A DNA stretch of 64,000 nucleotides from Sphingobacteriaceae bacterium GW460-11-11-14-LB5 (GTDB lineage Bacteria; Bacteroidota; Bacteroidia; Sphingobacteriales; Sphingobacteriaceae): contig CP021237.1 of NCBI GenBank assembly GCA_002151545.1, positions 2,418,001 to 2,482,000 of the forward strand, in the 5' to 3' direction. The translations under genes and the position numbers were made by a program. Position 1 is the stretch's first letter. Each line of letters begins with the position of its first letter. The notes beneath the pieces are model-generated. The model did not search any database, was not told the DNA's origin, and saw nothing but the letters and a program-made list of their open reading frames with translations. Below, piece after piece: positions 34,174 through 43,445 of the stretch.

Positions 34174-34993
34174 TAAATAGCGATGATCCGCAATACTTGC
34201 AAAACAAGGCATCGCTATCGTGGCCTTCCCTACTGCAGCTCGGGCACGATTCGGGTAATTCTTTTTTCTGCCTGGCTGCAAGAGCAATATCATGGGTAAT
34301 GATACCTGTGGGTACTGCAATAATCGCATAACCGATTAACATCACTACAGAAGCTACAAATTTACCCAAAGGCGTAATGGGCGAAATATCGCCATAACCA
34401 ACGGTTGTAATGGTCACAATGGCCCAGTAAATACTTTCGGGAATATTCGAAAACCCATTTTCGCGCTTCTCTACCAAATACATAATAGAGCCAAGAATAA
34501 CAGTGATGGTTAAAACCGTTAACAGAAATATGCTGATTTTACGCACGCTATTCTTCAATGCCTGGGTGAGGAAATTAATCTCGGTTAAAAAATGTCCAAG
34601 TTTAAATATCCTGAAAACCCTCAGCAACCTCAACGCCCTGAAAACCAGCAAAGATTGCGCACCAATAAAAAATATACTTAAGTAAGACGGCAATAAAGCA
34701 ATCAGATCAATAATCCCTAAAGGACTGATTACATATCGGATTGGTTTTTTAATGCTCACCAACCTTAAAATATATTCAATGGTGAAAAGTGCGGCAAAAA
34801 CCCACTCCATAATGTTAAACAATTTGCCATAATGCAGGTGAATGCTGACCACACTATCGAGCATCACGACAATAATACTGGAAAATATGGCAATTAACAG
34901 GCCTACATCAAAAGCTTTACCCGCAGGTGTATTCGATTCGTAAATTATTTCGTGAAGTTTAAAACGCCAATCTTTAGATGAATCTGATGCCAT
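34169..34993 (-). CDS. voltage-gated-type potassium channel with C-terminal zinc ribbon
   Basis: A 274-residue six-helix ion channel. The S4-like segment reads FRALRLLRVFRIFKLG (regular Arg spacing), and the selectivity filter is TITTVGYGDISPITP in the pore loop before the last helix (about residues 190-205). After the last membrane helix comes a short cytoplasmic tail. Residues about 247-274 carry two CxxC pairs (CPSC and CKYC), a zinc-ribbon arrangement unusual for a K+ channel. The start MASDSSKDWRFKLHEIIYES fits the family. It probably forms inner-membrane tetramers. Confidence 0.9.
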   Translation of the reverse strand: MASDSSKDWRFKLHEIIYESNTPAGKAFDVGLLIAIFSSIIVVMLDSVVSIHLHYGKLFNIMEWVFAALFTIEYILRLVSIKKPIRYVISPLGIIDLIALLPSYLSIFFIGAQSLLVFRALRLLRVFRIFKLGHFLTEINFLTQALKNSVRKISIFLLTVLTITVILGSIMYLVEKRENGFSNIPESIYWAIVTITTVGYGDISPITPLGKFVASVVMLIGYAIIAVPTGIITHDIALAARQKKELPESCPSCSREGHDSDALFCKYCGSSLFK

Positions 34994-35024
34994 AGTTTTT
35001 AGGTAGATTTAAAGGTAGCAGAAA

Positions 35025-35879
35025 TTATCCGTTAACCACTTCTCCGCCGTTAACATGTATAACCTGCCCGGTGATAAAAGAAGCATCATCCGAAGCGAGA
35101 AAAACATAAGCCGGAGCAATCTCTGAAGGTTGCCCTGCCCTTTCCATCGCAGTTTGTGATCCAAAAGATTTAATCTTTTTTTCATCAAAAGTAGATACAA
35201 TGAGGGGTGTCCACACCGGGCCTGGCGCAACGGCATTTACCCGGATGCCTTTTGTTGCTAAATTTGTGGCCAGCGAACGTGTAAAAGAAGTGATTGCGCC
35301 CTTGGTAGAAGAGTAATCGATTAGATTTGGCGATGAGCGGTAAGCGGTTACTGAAGTGGTATTGATGATGCTGTCACCAGGTTTAAAATGCTCAAGCACC
35401 TCGTGTGCAAAATAAAAATAACCGAATATGTTGGTTCGGAAAGTATCCTCAAGCTGTTTGTTATCGATTTTTTTTGGATCTTTTTGTGGAACCTGCATCC
35501 CGGCATTATTAACCAGGATATTAATTTTCCCAAATTGTTTAATGGTGTTTTCCACTGCCTTTTTGCAAAAAGCAGGCTTTTTAACATCTCCTTTAATCAA
35601 GAGGCACTTTTTCCCCTCTGCCTCAACCATCTTTTGGGTCTCTTTCGCATCAATATCTTCATTTAAATAAACAATGGCTACATCGGCACCTTCTCTTGCA
35701 AAATGAACTGCTACCGAACGACCGATACCACTATCTCCACCGGTAATGAGTGCAACCTGATTATTCAATTTCCCCGCTCCCCTATAGTTTTCTTTAATTA
35801 CTTCGGGTCTTGGATTCATTTTGGCTTCTATGCCTGGTTGCTGATGTTGTTTGGCAGGTGTTTTTTGGCTTTTCATCAC
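35025..35879 (-). CDS. SDR oxidoreductase of the general-stress type
   Basis: A 284-residue SDR with a 40-residue N-terminal extension (MNPRPEVIKENYRGAGKLNNQ) typical of the YghA/YdaD group. The cofactor motif ALITGGDSGIGRSVAVHFA starts near residue 44. NNAG, a catalytic Ser in NTTSVTAY and YSSTKGAI (Tyr, Lys) are present. The C-terminal 'GQVIHVNGGEVVNG' is normal. Related proteins are stress-induced aldehyde or sugar dehydrogenases. The gene may also start one codon later (two consecutive ATG). Confidence 0.88.
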   Translation of the reverse strand: MMKSQKTPAKQHQQPGIEAKMNPRPEVIKENYRGAGKLNNQVALITGGDSGIGRSVAVHFAREGADVAIVYLNEDIDAKETQKMVEAEGKKCLLIKGDVKKPAFCKKAVENTIKQFGKINILVNNAGMQVPQKDPKKIDNKQLEDTFRTNIFGYFYFAHEVLEHFKPGDSIINTTSVTAYRSSPNLIDYSSTKGAITSFTRSLATNLATKGIRVNAVAPGPVWTPLIVSTFDEKKIKSFGSQTAMERAGQPSEIAPAYVFLASDDASFITGQVIHVNGGEVVNG

Positions 35880-36067
35880 GATTAGTTCATCAAAGTATTT
35901 AATAATACCTGTTAAACAAATTTATTGCCTGCAAAGTTTGCCGAACTGGAGATGATCATTAACATTTTAAACCAATTCGACTTAATATTTTGCTCATATC
36001 CGATCATTTTAGAAGCGTGCACCTCCTTAAATTAGCTTTTTAATCCCTAACCAATAGAAATCACACA

Positions 36068-37417
36068 ATGAGAAAAACAATTTTATCAGTTTTGGTAATG
36101 TTAAGCCTAATCCTACCTGGCTTTGCTCAAAAACGCTTAGGCAATGAAACAGCAGCCCAAAAAACCAAACGAATGGAATGGTGGACAGATGCTCGCTTCG
36201 GCATGTTTATTCACTGGGGCCTGTATGCTTTGCCAGCTCGCCACGAATGGGTAAGAAACTATGAACGCATTACCAACGAAAACTATCAAAAATATTTTGA
36301 TCAGTTCAATCCCGATCTGTTTAATCCAAAACAGTGGGCAAAAGAAGCTAAAGCTGCCGGTATGAAATACGCCGTTTTAACGACTAAACACCATGAAGGC
36401 TTTGTGCTTTTTGATAGCAAGTACACCGATTATAAAGCAACCAATACACAGGCAAAAAGAGATTTGGTAAAAGAATTTGTAGAGGCTTTCCGTGCTGAAG
36501 GCATAAAAGTAGGTTTCTATTATTCTCTTATTGACTGGCACCACCCCGACTTTACCGTAGACAAGGTTCATCCTTTACGACCTGAAAAAGAATCTGAAGA
36601 GGCTTATGCTGCCTTAAATAAAGGCAAGGATATGGCCAAGTACCGCAAGTACATGTATAACCAGGTTACAGAATTATTAACCAAATATGGTAAGATAGAT
36701 ATTCTCTGGGCAGATTTTTCGTACCCTGGAAAAAATGGTAAAGGCCGCGATGATTGGGGTTCGGTTGAGTTACTGAAACAGATCAGAAAATTACAACCCG
36801 GAATTATTGTTGATAACCGCCTCGATTTAAACGACTATGAAGATGGTACAGATTTCGAAACGCCGGAACAGGTTAGTCCGAAAGAACTGGAAAAATACCG
36901 CGGTAAAGTTTGGGAAACCTGCCAAACCTTTTCAGGCTCATGGGGATACCACCGGGATGAAAATACCTGGAAAAGCAATAGAAAATTATTAGATCTATTA
37001 ATCACCTCTGTGGCTAACGGCGGTAATTTATTGCTAAATGTTGGTCCTACTGCGCGCGGTGAGTTTGATAACCGGGCAAACATTGCTTTAGACAGCTTAA
37101 GCCTTTGGATGCATGCCAATTCGAAATCTATCTACCATTGTACTTTTGCCCCGGCAGAATTTAAAGCACCTGAAGGCGCAAAACTTACCTATAACAACGA
37201 CACAAAAAAACTATATGTGCATCTGTTCGAATATCCAAATACTGGCTACATTACACTGGATGGATATAAAGACAAAGCAAAGTATGCACAGTTTTTACAC
37301 GATAACTCTGAAGTACAGATTGATGCGCAAAAATCGACCGGAAACACACTGGTATTAAAGCTACCAAAGAAAAAACCCAACTTTGAAATCCCGGTAATTG
37401 AACTGACGTTAAATTAA
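36068..37417 (+). CDS. GH29 alpha-L-fucosidase, exported
   Basis: A 449-residue glycoside hydrolase family 29 enzyme with signal peptide MRKTILSVLVMLSLILPGFA. The motif WWTDARFGMFIHWGLYALPA is near residues 38-57, a conserved KYAVLTTKHHEGFVLF near 103-118, and the nucleophile region DILWADFSYPG points to Asp216. The later GSWGYHRDENTWKS holds the acid/base loop. The C-terminal 80 residues form a small beta domain. It releases L-fucose from glycans outside the cytoplasm. A strong terminator follows. Confidence 0.93.
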   Translation: MRKTILSVLVMLSLILPGFAQKRLGNETAAQKTKRMEWWTDARFGMFIHWGLYALPARHEWVRNYERITNENYQKYFDQFNPDLFNPKQWAKEAKAAGMKYAVLTTKHHEGFVLFDSKYTDYKATNTQAKRDLVKEFVEAFRAEGIKVGFYYSLIDWHHPDFTVDKVHPLRPEKESEEAYAALNKGKDMAKYRKYMYNQVTELLTKYGKIDILWADFSYPGKNGKGRDDWGSVELLKQIRKLQPGIIVDNRLDLNDYEDGTDFETPEQVSPKELEKYRGKVWETCQTFSGSWGYHRDENTWKSNRKLLDLLITSVANGGNLLLNVGPTARGEFDNRANIALDSLSLWMHANSKSIYHCTFAPAEFKAPEGAKLTYNNDTKKLYVHLFEYPNTGYITLDGYKDKAKYAQFLHDNSEVQIDAQKSTGNTLVLKLPKKKPNFEIPVIELTLN

Positions 37418-37437
37418 TCTACCTATATTAATGATTC

Positions 37438-37468
37438 GCCTGCAAGCTAACCCTTGCGGGCTTTTTTT
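37438..37468 (+). terminator. intrinsic terminator of the fucosidase gene
   Basis: GCCTGCAAG/CTTGCGGGC (one G-U pair) with a 6-nt loop, followed by a run of seven T. It lies 20 bp after the stop codon. Confidence 0.85.
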
Positions 37469-37599
37469 ATATATAACATTTAGACAGTTAATTCTATTTA
37501 ACTGACCATTAAGACTTAAGGGCGTAAAGATTTTAGCATCGCATAAGCAATCAATTATGAATCTATAAACCATTACCAATATACTAATAATCAAGAACG

Positions 37600-37637
37600 A
37601 ATGAACTAATGACCAATGAACTAATGAACCAATAAAC
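37600..37637. repeat. ATGAACTAATGA minisatellite
   Basis: Units of ATGAACTAATGACC and ATGAACTAATGAACC. They are the reverse complement of the minisatellite at 17646-17716. It lies just downstream of cobA. Confidence 0.65.
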
Positions 37638-37642
37638 CCTTA

Positions 37643-38407
37643 CTATGCCGACAAAAGTTCTCCCTGATTTAAGTTCGCATAAGCTTTAGCCTGCACTACG
37701 TTACCAATGATAATAATGGCCGGATAAGTTAAACCAGCCTTTTCTGCAGATTCCTCCAAATGCTGAACCGAACACACTACTTGTTTTTGATTGGGTAAGG
37801 TAGCATGTTGAATAATTGCAGCAGGCATTTCACCTAAACCCGCGTCGGAATAAGCTTTAGAAATTTCGCCTACTTTTTTCATACCCATATATACAACAAC
37901 GGTAGCCGAACTTTTCATGGCACATTTCAGATCATCGGTTAAACTTCCGTCCTTTTTGGTTCCGGTAAGGATCCAGACACTTTCACTAATTCCACGGTGT
38001 GTTAAAGGGACATCGATAAAACCAGCCCCCTGCATACTACTTATACCTGGAATATAATGACATTTAATCCCTCTGGCCTCTGCATAAATCAATTCTTCGA
38101 ATCCCCTGCCGAAAATAAAGGGATCTCCACCCTTTAAACGCACCACAACCTGATAATTCTGGGCATTTTCGACAATTAATTCATTTATTTTCTCTTGTGG
38201 CGTGTATTTTCCATAAGGTTGCTTGCCAACATAGATCATTTTACATGCTTTCGGAGCAATTTCCAGTAATTTTTCATTACTTAAGTTATCATAAAGTATA
38301 ACTTCTGCTCTTTTTAACACATTAAAAGCTTTCATTGTGATTAATTCCGGGTCACCAGGACCTCCACCCATTATAAAAAGTCCAAAATCAGTAGTTTTTT
38401 GATCCAT
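37643..38407 (-). CDS. cobA: uroporphyrinogen-III C-methyltransferase
   Basis: A 254-residue SUMT enzyme that makes precorrin-2, the sirohaem precursor needed by NirB. The SAM methyltransferase motif FIMGGGPGDPELITMKAF is near residues 11-28, VVRLKGGDPFIFGRGFEEL near 87-105, and GISSMQGAGFIDVPLTHRG near 121-139. No CysG/Met8 dehydrogenase domain is fused to it. It is divergent from nirB across a 253-bp AT-rich region, so they may be coregulated. Confidence 0.93.
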   Translation of the reverse strand: MDQKTTDFGLFIMGGGPGDPELITMKAFNVLKRAEVILYDNLSNEKLLEIAPKACKMIYVGKQPYGKYTPQEKINELIVENAQNYQVVVRLKGGDPFIFGRGFEELIYAEARGIKCHYIPGISSMQGAGFIDVPLTHRGISESVWILTGTKKDGSLTDDLKCAMKSSATVVVYMGMKKVGEISKAYSDAGLGEMPAAIIQHATLPNQKQVVCSVQHLEESAEKAGLTYPAIIIIGNVVQAKAYANLNQGELLSA

Positions 38408-38436
38408 AATTTTAATGATTTAACTATTTAAGAATA

Positions 38437-38491
38437 AAAGTGATGAAAATTTATTAAAAAATTAAATATTCTATGATAAAAATCACACTTT
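38437..38491. promoter_or_regulatory. inverted repeat between cobA and nirB
   Basis: AAAGTGAT (38437-38444) and ATCACACTTT (38482-38491) are inverted half-sites 37 nt apart in the shared cobA/nirB region. They resemble Crp/Fnr-type half sites (TGTGA/TCACA), but the spacing is unusual. Confidence 0.3.
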
Positions 38492-38516
38492 AACAACTTT
38501 TAATACAATTAAAGAC

Positions 38517-38524
38517 TATATTTG
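38517..38524 (+). promoter_or_regulatory. nirB: -7 box of nirB
   Basis: TATATTTG fits TAnnTTTG. It would leave an AT-rich 5' leader of about 130 nt before the nirB ATG. No good -33 element is seen. Confidence 0.4.
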
Positions 38525-38660
38525 ACTATCAAAAATCATATAAATACTAAATTTTATGATTTAAAAAGGATTATTTAATAAAAATTAATAAAAACAAATA
38601 ATTCGAAACAAAAAAACAACCAATAAAACTAAAAAAAAACACTAAACACCTTTAAGATTT

Positions 38661-41174
38661 ATGAAAGAACCACAAATAATCGTAATAGGAAATGGAATGG
38701 TGGGATATAAATTCTGTGAAAAGCTTAGATCCAAAACTTCTTCTTTTAATCTTATTGTTTTTGGAGAAGAACCTCGCAGAGCTTACGATCGTGTTCATCT
38801 AAGTGAATATTTTAATGGCAAAACAGCCGACGACCTCTCTCTTTCTACAGAAAACTGGTACCAGGAACAAAATATTACCTTATTTCTTAATAATCCCATT
38901 ACCAAAATAGACCGCGAACTTCAAAAAGTTTATACCGCCAATGGTTTAGATTATAGCTACGACATTCTTGTTTTTGCCACAGGGTCCGGTGCTTTTGTCC
39001 CGAATATTCCTGGAATCGAAAAAGAAGGCGTTTTTGTTTACCGTACGATAGAAGATCTCGACCTGATTAGCAATTATGCAAAAAAGGCCAAAACCGCTTC
39101 TGTCATCGGCGGTGGACTATTGGGATTAGAAGCTGCTAAAGCACTGATAGATTTAGGCATCGAAAAAACAAGCATCATCGAATTTGCACCGCGCCTAATG
39201 CCAAGACAAATTGATGCTGCCGGTAGCGACATGCTTAAATCTAAACTGGCTGATCTGGGTTTACAGATCCATTTAAGTAAAAATACCACGAGTATCGAAG
39301 GCGATGGTCGTATTACGGCATTAAAGTTTAGTGATGATACCGCATTGGATGTTGATATGTTAGTGATTTCTGCCGGTATAAAACCTCGTGATGAACTGGC
39401 GAAAGCCTGCGGCATTGAGGTTGGTCCACGCGGAGGAATTGTAGTTGATGAGAAAATGCAGACCAGCGATCCTGCTGTATTTGCCATTGGCGAATGTGCT
39501 TTATATGACGGAATGATTTATGGTTTGATTGCTCCAGGTTATGAAATGGCCGAAGTGCTGGCCGCAAACCTTTGCGAAGGTGATAAAACTTTCACCGGAT
39601 TTGATATGAGCACCAAACTTAAACTGATTGGCATTGATGTAGCCAGTTTCGGCGATAATTTTATTACAGAGCCAGATTGCCGCACCATCATTTTCGAAAA
39701 CAAACACAAAGGCGTTTATAAAAGAATAAATGTTAGTAATGACGGGCAATACCTTTTAGGAGGTATATTAATTGGAGATGCAACAGCGTATAACCTGCTG
39801 TTGCAGACCTCTAATAACCGCATTGTATTACCAGAAAATCCTGAAGAACTGATACTGGGTGCACGCGGAGGAAGCGAAGCTGCTGGCGGCGCCGGAATTA
39901 CAGGTTTACCAGACAGCGCATTAATCTGTAGTTGTGAAGGCGTTAGTAAAGGCGATATCTGCACCGCAGTCGCTGATGGCACTTGCGAAAACATTGATGA
40001 CCTGAAAAAATGCACCAAAGCAGGTACAGGTTGTGGTGGTTGTTTGCCGATGGTAAAAGATTTAATGACTTATACCTTAAAGTCGCAAGGTAAATATATC
40101 AAGAATGTAATTTGTGAACACTTTAACTATAGCAGACAAGAACTTTTTGACCTTATCCATATCCACGAATTAAAAAGTTACGACGAGGTACTGGATGCAT
40201 TAGGCAAAAACGATGGTTGCGAAGTGTGCAAACCATTGGTATCCTCACTCCTTGCAAGTCTTTGGAACGAAATGATCCTTAAAAAAGGAAACGATGTGGC
40301 TCAGGATAGCAACGATCGTTTTCTGGCCAACATTCAAAAAGGTGGCTCATATTCAGTAGTACCAAGGGTTCCGGGTGGAGAAATTACACCCGACAAGCTA
40401 ATTGTAATTGGCGAAGTAGCTAAAAAATATAATCTGTACACCAAAATTACAGGTGGTCAGCGGATTGATCTGTTTGGTGCACACCTTAACGACCTGCCCA
40501 TTATCTGGGAAGAGTTAATTGCAGCAGGTTTCGAAAGCGGACATGCTTACGGAAAGGGCTTAAGAACAGTAAAAAGCTGTGTTGGCAGTACCTGGTGCAG
40601 ATTTGGTTTACATGATAGTGTGAGTTTCGCCATCAGAATTGAAGAAAGATACAGAGGCATCCGTGCGCCACACAAATTTAAATCAGCGGTAAGCGGCTGC
40701 ATCAGAGAATGCGCAGAAGCCCAAAGCAAAGATTTTGGCATTATTGCTACTGAAAAAGGCTGGAACTTATATGTATGCGGAAATGGCGGGAGCAAACCGC
40801 AACACGCCCTTTTATTGGCAACAGACCTCGACAGCGAAACCTGCATTCAGTACATCGATAGATTTTTGATGTTTTACATCCGCACTGCCGATCCGCTTAC
40901 CCGAACAGCAACCTGGCTGAACAAAATGGAAGGCGGAATAGACTACCTGCGGAATGTAATTATCAACGATAGTTTAGGAATGGCGGCACAGTGGGAAAGC
41001 GAAATTGAAAATTTAATCGCCACCTATAAATGCGAGTGGAAAGAAGCGGTAGAAAATCCGGCCATCAGAAAAAGATTCTCTCATTTTGTAAATGCGCCCG
41101 AAGAAAAAGACCCAACTATAGAATTTGTAGAGATGCGTGGACAAAAAAGAACCGCCGAATGGAAAACATTTTAA
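38661..41174 (+). CDS. nirB: NAD(P)H nitrite reductase, large subunit
   Basis: An 837-residue assimilatory nitrite reductase reducing nitrite to ammonium. The FAD domain starts with IIVIGNGMVGYKFCEKL (residues 5-21) and the NAD-binding motif is SVIGGGLLGLEAAKAL (about 147-162). A BFD-like [2Fe-2S] module (CSCEGVSKGD ... CTKAGTGCGGC) covers about 418-465. The sirohaem domain carries Cys640-x5-Cys646 and Cys680-x3-Cys684 (CVGSTWC and CIREC) for the [4Fe-4S]-sirohaem centre. It is followed 37 nt later by nirD. All key residues are present. Confidence 0.97.
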   Translation: MKEPQIIVIGNGMVGYKFCEKLRSKTSSFNLIVFGEEPRRAYDRVHLSEYFNGKTADDLSLSTENWYQEQNITLFLNNPITKIDRELQKVYTANGLDYSYDILVFATGSGAFVPNIPGIEKEGVFVYRTIEDLDLISNYAKKAKTASVIGGGLLGLEAAKALIDLGIEKTSIIEFAPRLMPRQIDAAGSDMLKSKLADLGLQIHLSKNTTSIEGDGRITALKFSDDTALDVDMLVISAGIKPRDELAKACGIEVGPRGGIVVDEKMQTSDPAVFAIGECALYDGMIYGLIAPGYEMAEVLAANLCEGDKTFTGFDMSTKLKLIGIDVASFGDNFITEPDCRTIIFENKHKGVYKRINVSNDGQYLLGGILIGDATAYNLLLQTSNNRIVLPENPEELILGARGGSEAAGGAGITGLPDSALICSCEGVSKGDICTAVADGTCENIDDLKKCTKAGTGCGGCLPMVKDLMTYTLKSQGKYIKNVICEHFNYSRQELFDLIHIHELKSYDEVLDALGKNDGCEVCKPLVSSLLASLWNEMILKKGNDVAQDSNDRFLANIQKGGSYSVVPRVPGGEITPDKLIVIGEVAKKYNLYTKITGGQRIDLFGAHLNDLPIIWEELIAAGFESGHAYGKGLRTVKSCVGSTWCRFGLHDSVSFAIRIEERYRGIRAPHKFKSAVSGCIRECAEAQSKDFGIIATEKGWNLYVCGNGGSKPQHALLLATDLDSETCIQYIDRFLMFYIRTADPLTRTATWLNKMEGGIDYLRNVIINDSLGMAAQWESEIENLIATYKCEWKEAVENPAIRKRFSHFVNAPEEKDPTIEFVEMRGQKRTAEWKTF

Positions 41175-41211
41175 TCAATAATCTTTAACAAACCTTATAA
41201 AACCCAAAATT

Positions 41212-41559
41212 ATGAATGAACAATCAAATTGGCTAGCAGCCTGCCGAGTCGAGGATGCCATTGAGAACGGTGGCGTTTGTGTAAAACATGGTGAAGATCA
41301 GATTGCACTTTTCTATTTCACCAGAAGAAACGAGTGGTATGCCACTCAAAACGAATGCCCGCATAAAAAGCAGATGGCATTAAGCCGTGGAATGATTGGC
41401 TCCACTACCGATGAACCTAAGGTAGCCTGCCCTTTTCACAAAAAAACATTCTCATTGAGCACTGGCGAATGTTTAAGTGGCGACGAATGCGCCATAAAAA
41501 CCTACCCTGTAAAGATAGAAAACGGAACTGTTTATATTGGCACAACGCCAAAATCTTAA
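41212..41559 (+). CDS. nirD: nitrite reductase small subunit, Rieske type
   Basis: A 115-residue Rieske-like small subunit of NADH nitrite reductase. The N-terminus is WLAACRVEDAIENGGVCVKHG. The Rieske ligand positions are visible as CPHKKQMALSRG and CPFHKK (C-x-H and C-x2-H). This is of interest because several NirD proteins lack them; a [2Fe-2S] cluster is therefore plausible here. It is cotranscribed with nirB. Confidence 0.92.
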   Translation: MNEQSNWLAACRVEDAIENGGVCVKHGEDQIALFYFTRRNEWYATQNECPHKKQMALSRGMIGSTTDEPKVACPFHKKTFSLSTGECLSGDECAIKTYPVKIENGTVYIGTTPKS

Positions 41560-41617
41560 CCTGACCCAGTAAGATTTAAACTTTTCTTGATAAAAATTTA
41601 ACCCAAACCAAACCGAC

Positions 41618-42013
41618 ATGAAGATTTCTAATTATGTAGCCTTAACAGGCTGCCTTGCACTTACCTTGTTCTTTTTTCCTGCTAAATCGCAAACTAAAGC
41701 CGTTTTATTCGATGGTACTATCGTTGCCGGCTACGTTGATCACGGTGCTTTTATCAACTGTACCGGACCGAGTATAAAATTCAGCAAAAAACCCTATACC
41801 GTTTTATTGGGGCTACTTCCAAGTTTACGGATCAAAGAAGATAAAGTGGCTGCCGGTGCGCCTAAAAACGCAGCCCTTACCCCTAACCTCGGCTTTGGCT
41901 TAACGGCAGCCTTTCGCCATATCGCCTTACAAGTACCTTTGTACTACAACCCTAAAACTGCAGTCAAAAATGGCGAATGGAACGTTGGCGTAGGTTTAGG
42001 CTATAAATTTTAA
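41618..42013 (+). CDS. small exported hypothetical protein in the nitrate operon
   Basis: A 131-residue protein with a signal peptide (MKISNYVALTGCLALTLFFFPAKS, cleavage near residue 25). The mature part has alternating strands and ends LQVPLYYNPKTAVKNGEWNVGVGLGYKF, with a terminal Phe as in outer-membrane beta proteins. It is too short for a complete porin unless it oligomerises. It sits between nirD and narK on the same strand, so a role in nitrate or nitrite uptake is inferred from position only. Confidence 0.65.
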   Translation: MKISNYVALTGCLALTLFFFPAKSQTKAVLFDGTIVAGYVDHGAFINCTGPSIKFSKKPYTVLLGLLPSLRIKEDKVAAGAPKNAALTPNLGFGLTAAFRHIALQVPLYYNPKTAVKNGEWNVGVGLGYKF

Positions 42014-42045
42014 ATAACCCATTGATCACGTTTAAATCAACCATT

Positions 42046-43410
42046 ATGACACAGCATACTACTCAACCACTAGATAAACTTAATATATTTTCGCTTAAAG
42101 GTGTTCAGATGAAGACCTTTCACATCACCTGGTTAACTTTCTTCTTCTGTTTCTTCGCCTGGTTCGGGATGGCGCCCCTGATGAAGATAGCGAGAGAGCA
42201 GCTCCATCTGACCAAAGATCAGGTGGGTAACATCCAAATTGCATCAGTATCGGCCACCATTATTGCCCGTTTACTGATCGGAAGATTGATTGACAAATTT
42301 GGCCCTAAACTGATCTACACCTGGCTTTTGGTACTCTGTGCCATTCCGGTATTGTTAATCGGAACCAGCCATTCTTACACTTCCTTTTTACTATTCCGCC
42401 TGGCCATTGGCGTAATTGGTGCATCATTCGTAATCACCCAATTCCATACCTCGATTATGTTTGCTTCGAACATCAAAGGAACCGCAAATGCAACGGCAGG
42501 CGGCTTTGGTAATGCCGGTGGTGGTGCGGCCAATTTGTTTATGCCATTAATTGCATCCGGAATTACGGCTTTAGGCTTTTGCAGCACCGAAGATAGCTGG
42601 CGTTATGCCATGATTTTCCCAGGTGTAATGCTTTTAATCTGTGCCTTTTTATATCACCGCTATACTTTAGATACCCCAAAAGGTGATTTTAAAGACCTTA
42701 AAGATGAAAGCATCAAAAGCAACAAAAACACCTTCTTAATTGCAGCGAAGGATTACCGCACCTGGATTTTAACCATCGCCTATGCCGCATGTTTTGGCGT
42801 AGAAATTACGGTAGACAACTTTGCACCAATCTTTTTTACAGATTCATTTGGCGCAACCATAGCAGTTGCCGGAATGGTTGCAGGCATTTTTGGATGGATT
42901 AATATTTTTGCCAGGCCACTGGGTGGCATTGTTGCCGATAAAATTGGCAAAACCTGGGGATTTGATGGCAAAACACTTTTGCTCGCTTTACTGCTTTTGG
43001 TAGAGGGAATCGGTTTAATCTGGTTCGCGAAATCGGGGAATATCGGAATGGCTATTTTCATGATGTTTGTTTTCGGCCTGAGTTTAAAAATGGCCAACGG
43101 CGCAACTTACAGCCTTGTTCCTTTCATTAATCCACTTGCAGTTGGTAGCGTAGCCGGTATTGTAGGTGCTGGTGGAAATATCGGTGCCATGCTCATTGCC
43201 TTTATGTTTAAAGCTAAAGCCAGTCATGCGGCTAAAAATGTAATCGAAAATGGCCACAACGTTCAAAAAGACCTGATTGATTATACCAGCGCTTTTACTT
43301 TACTTGGTTTTATTATCCTCGGAATTGGTGTTGCAGTATTCATCTTCAGGACCATTATGGCACAAAAAACAGCTGAAATAGAAGACCTGGTACTAACGCC
43401 CAGCAAATAA
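42046..43410 (+). CDS. narK: NarK-type nitrate/nitrite transporter
   Basis: A 454-residue major facilitator with twelve predicted helices. Recognisable segments are TWLTFFFCFFAWFGMAPLM in helix 1, GRLIDKFGPKLIY, and the nitrate signatures AGGFGNAGGGAANLFMP (near residue 153) and GIVGAGGNIGAMLIAFMF in the second half. ATG 42046 (MTQHTTQPLDKL) is preferred; the longer reading begins with TTG at 42022, directly after the previous gene. It imports nitrate for the reductase encoded next. Confidence 0.95.
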   Translation: MTQHTTQPLDKLNIFSLKGVQMKTFHITWLTFFFCFFAWFGMAPLMKIAREQLHLTKDQVGNIQIASVSATIIARLLIGRLIDKFGPKLIYTWLLVLCAIPVLLIGTSHSYTSFLLFRLAIGVIGASFVITQFHTSIMFASNIKGTANATAGGFGNAGGGAANLFMPLIASGITALGFCSTEDSWRYAMIFPGVMLLICAFLYHRYTLDTPKGDFKDLKDESIKSNKNTFLIAAKDYRTWILTIAYAACFGVEITVDNFAPIFFTDSFGATIAVAGMVAGIFGWINIFARPLGGIVADKIGKTWGFDGKTLLLALLLLVEGIGLIWFAKSGNIGMAIFMMFVFGLSLKMANGATYSLVPFINPLAVGSVAGIVGAGGNIGAMLIAFMFKAKASHAAKNVIENGHNVQKDLIDYTSAFTLLGFIILGIGVAVFIFRTIMAQKTAEIEDLVLTPSK

Positions 43411-43445
43411 ACAGCGCGAAAAAACCTATTATACAAGCCGATCAT

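Noticed and set aside
37643..38407. Multifunctional sirohaem synthase (CysG)
   Set aside because: The 254-residue protein contains only the methyltransferase domain.
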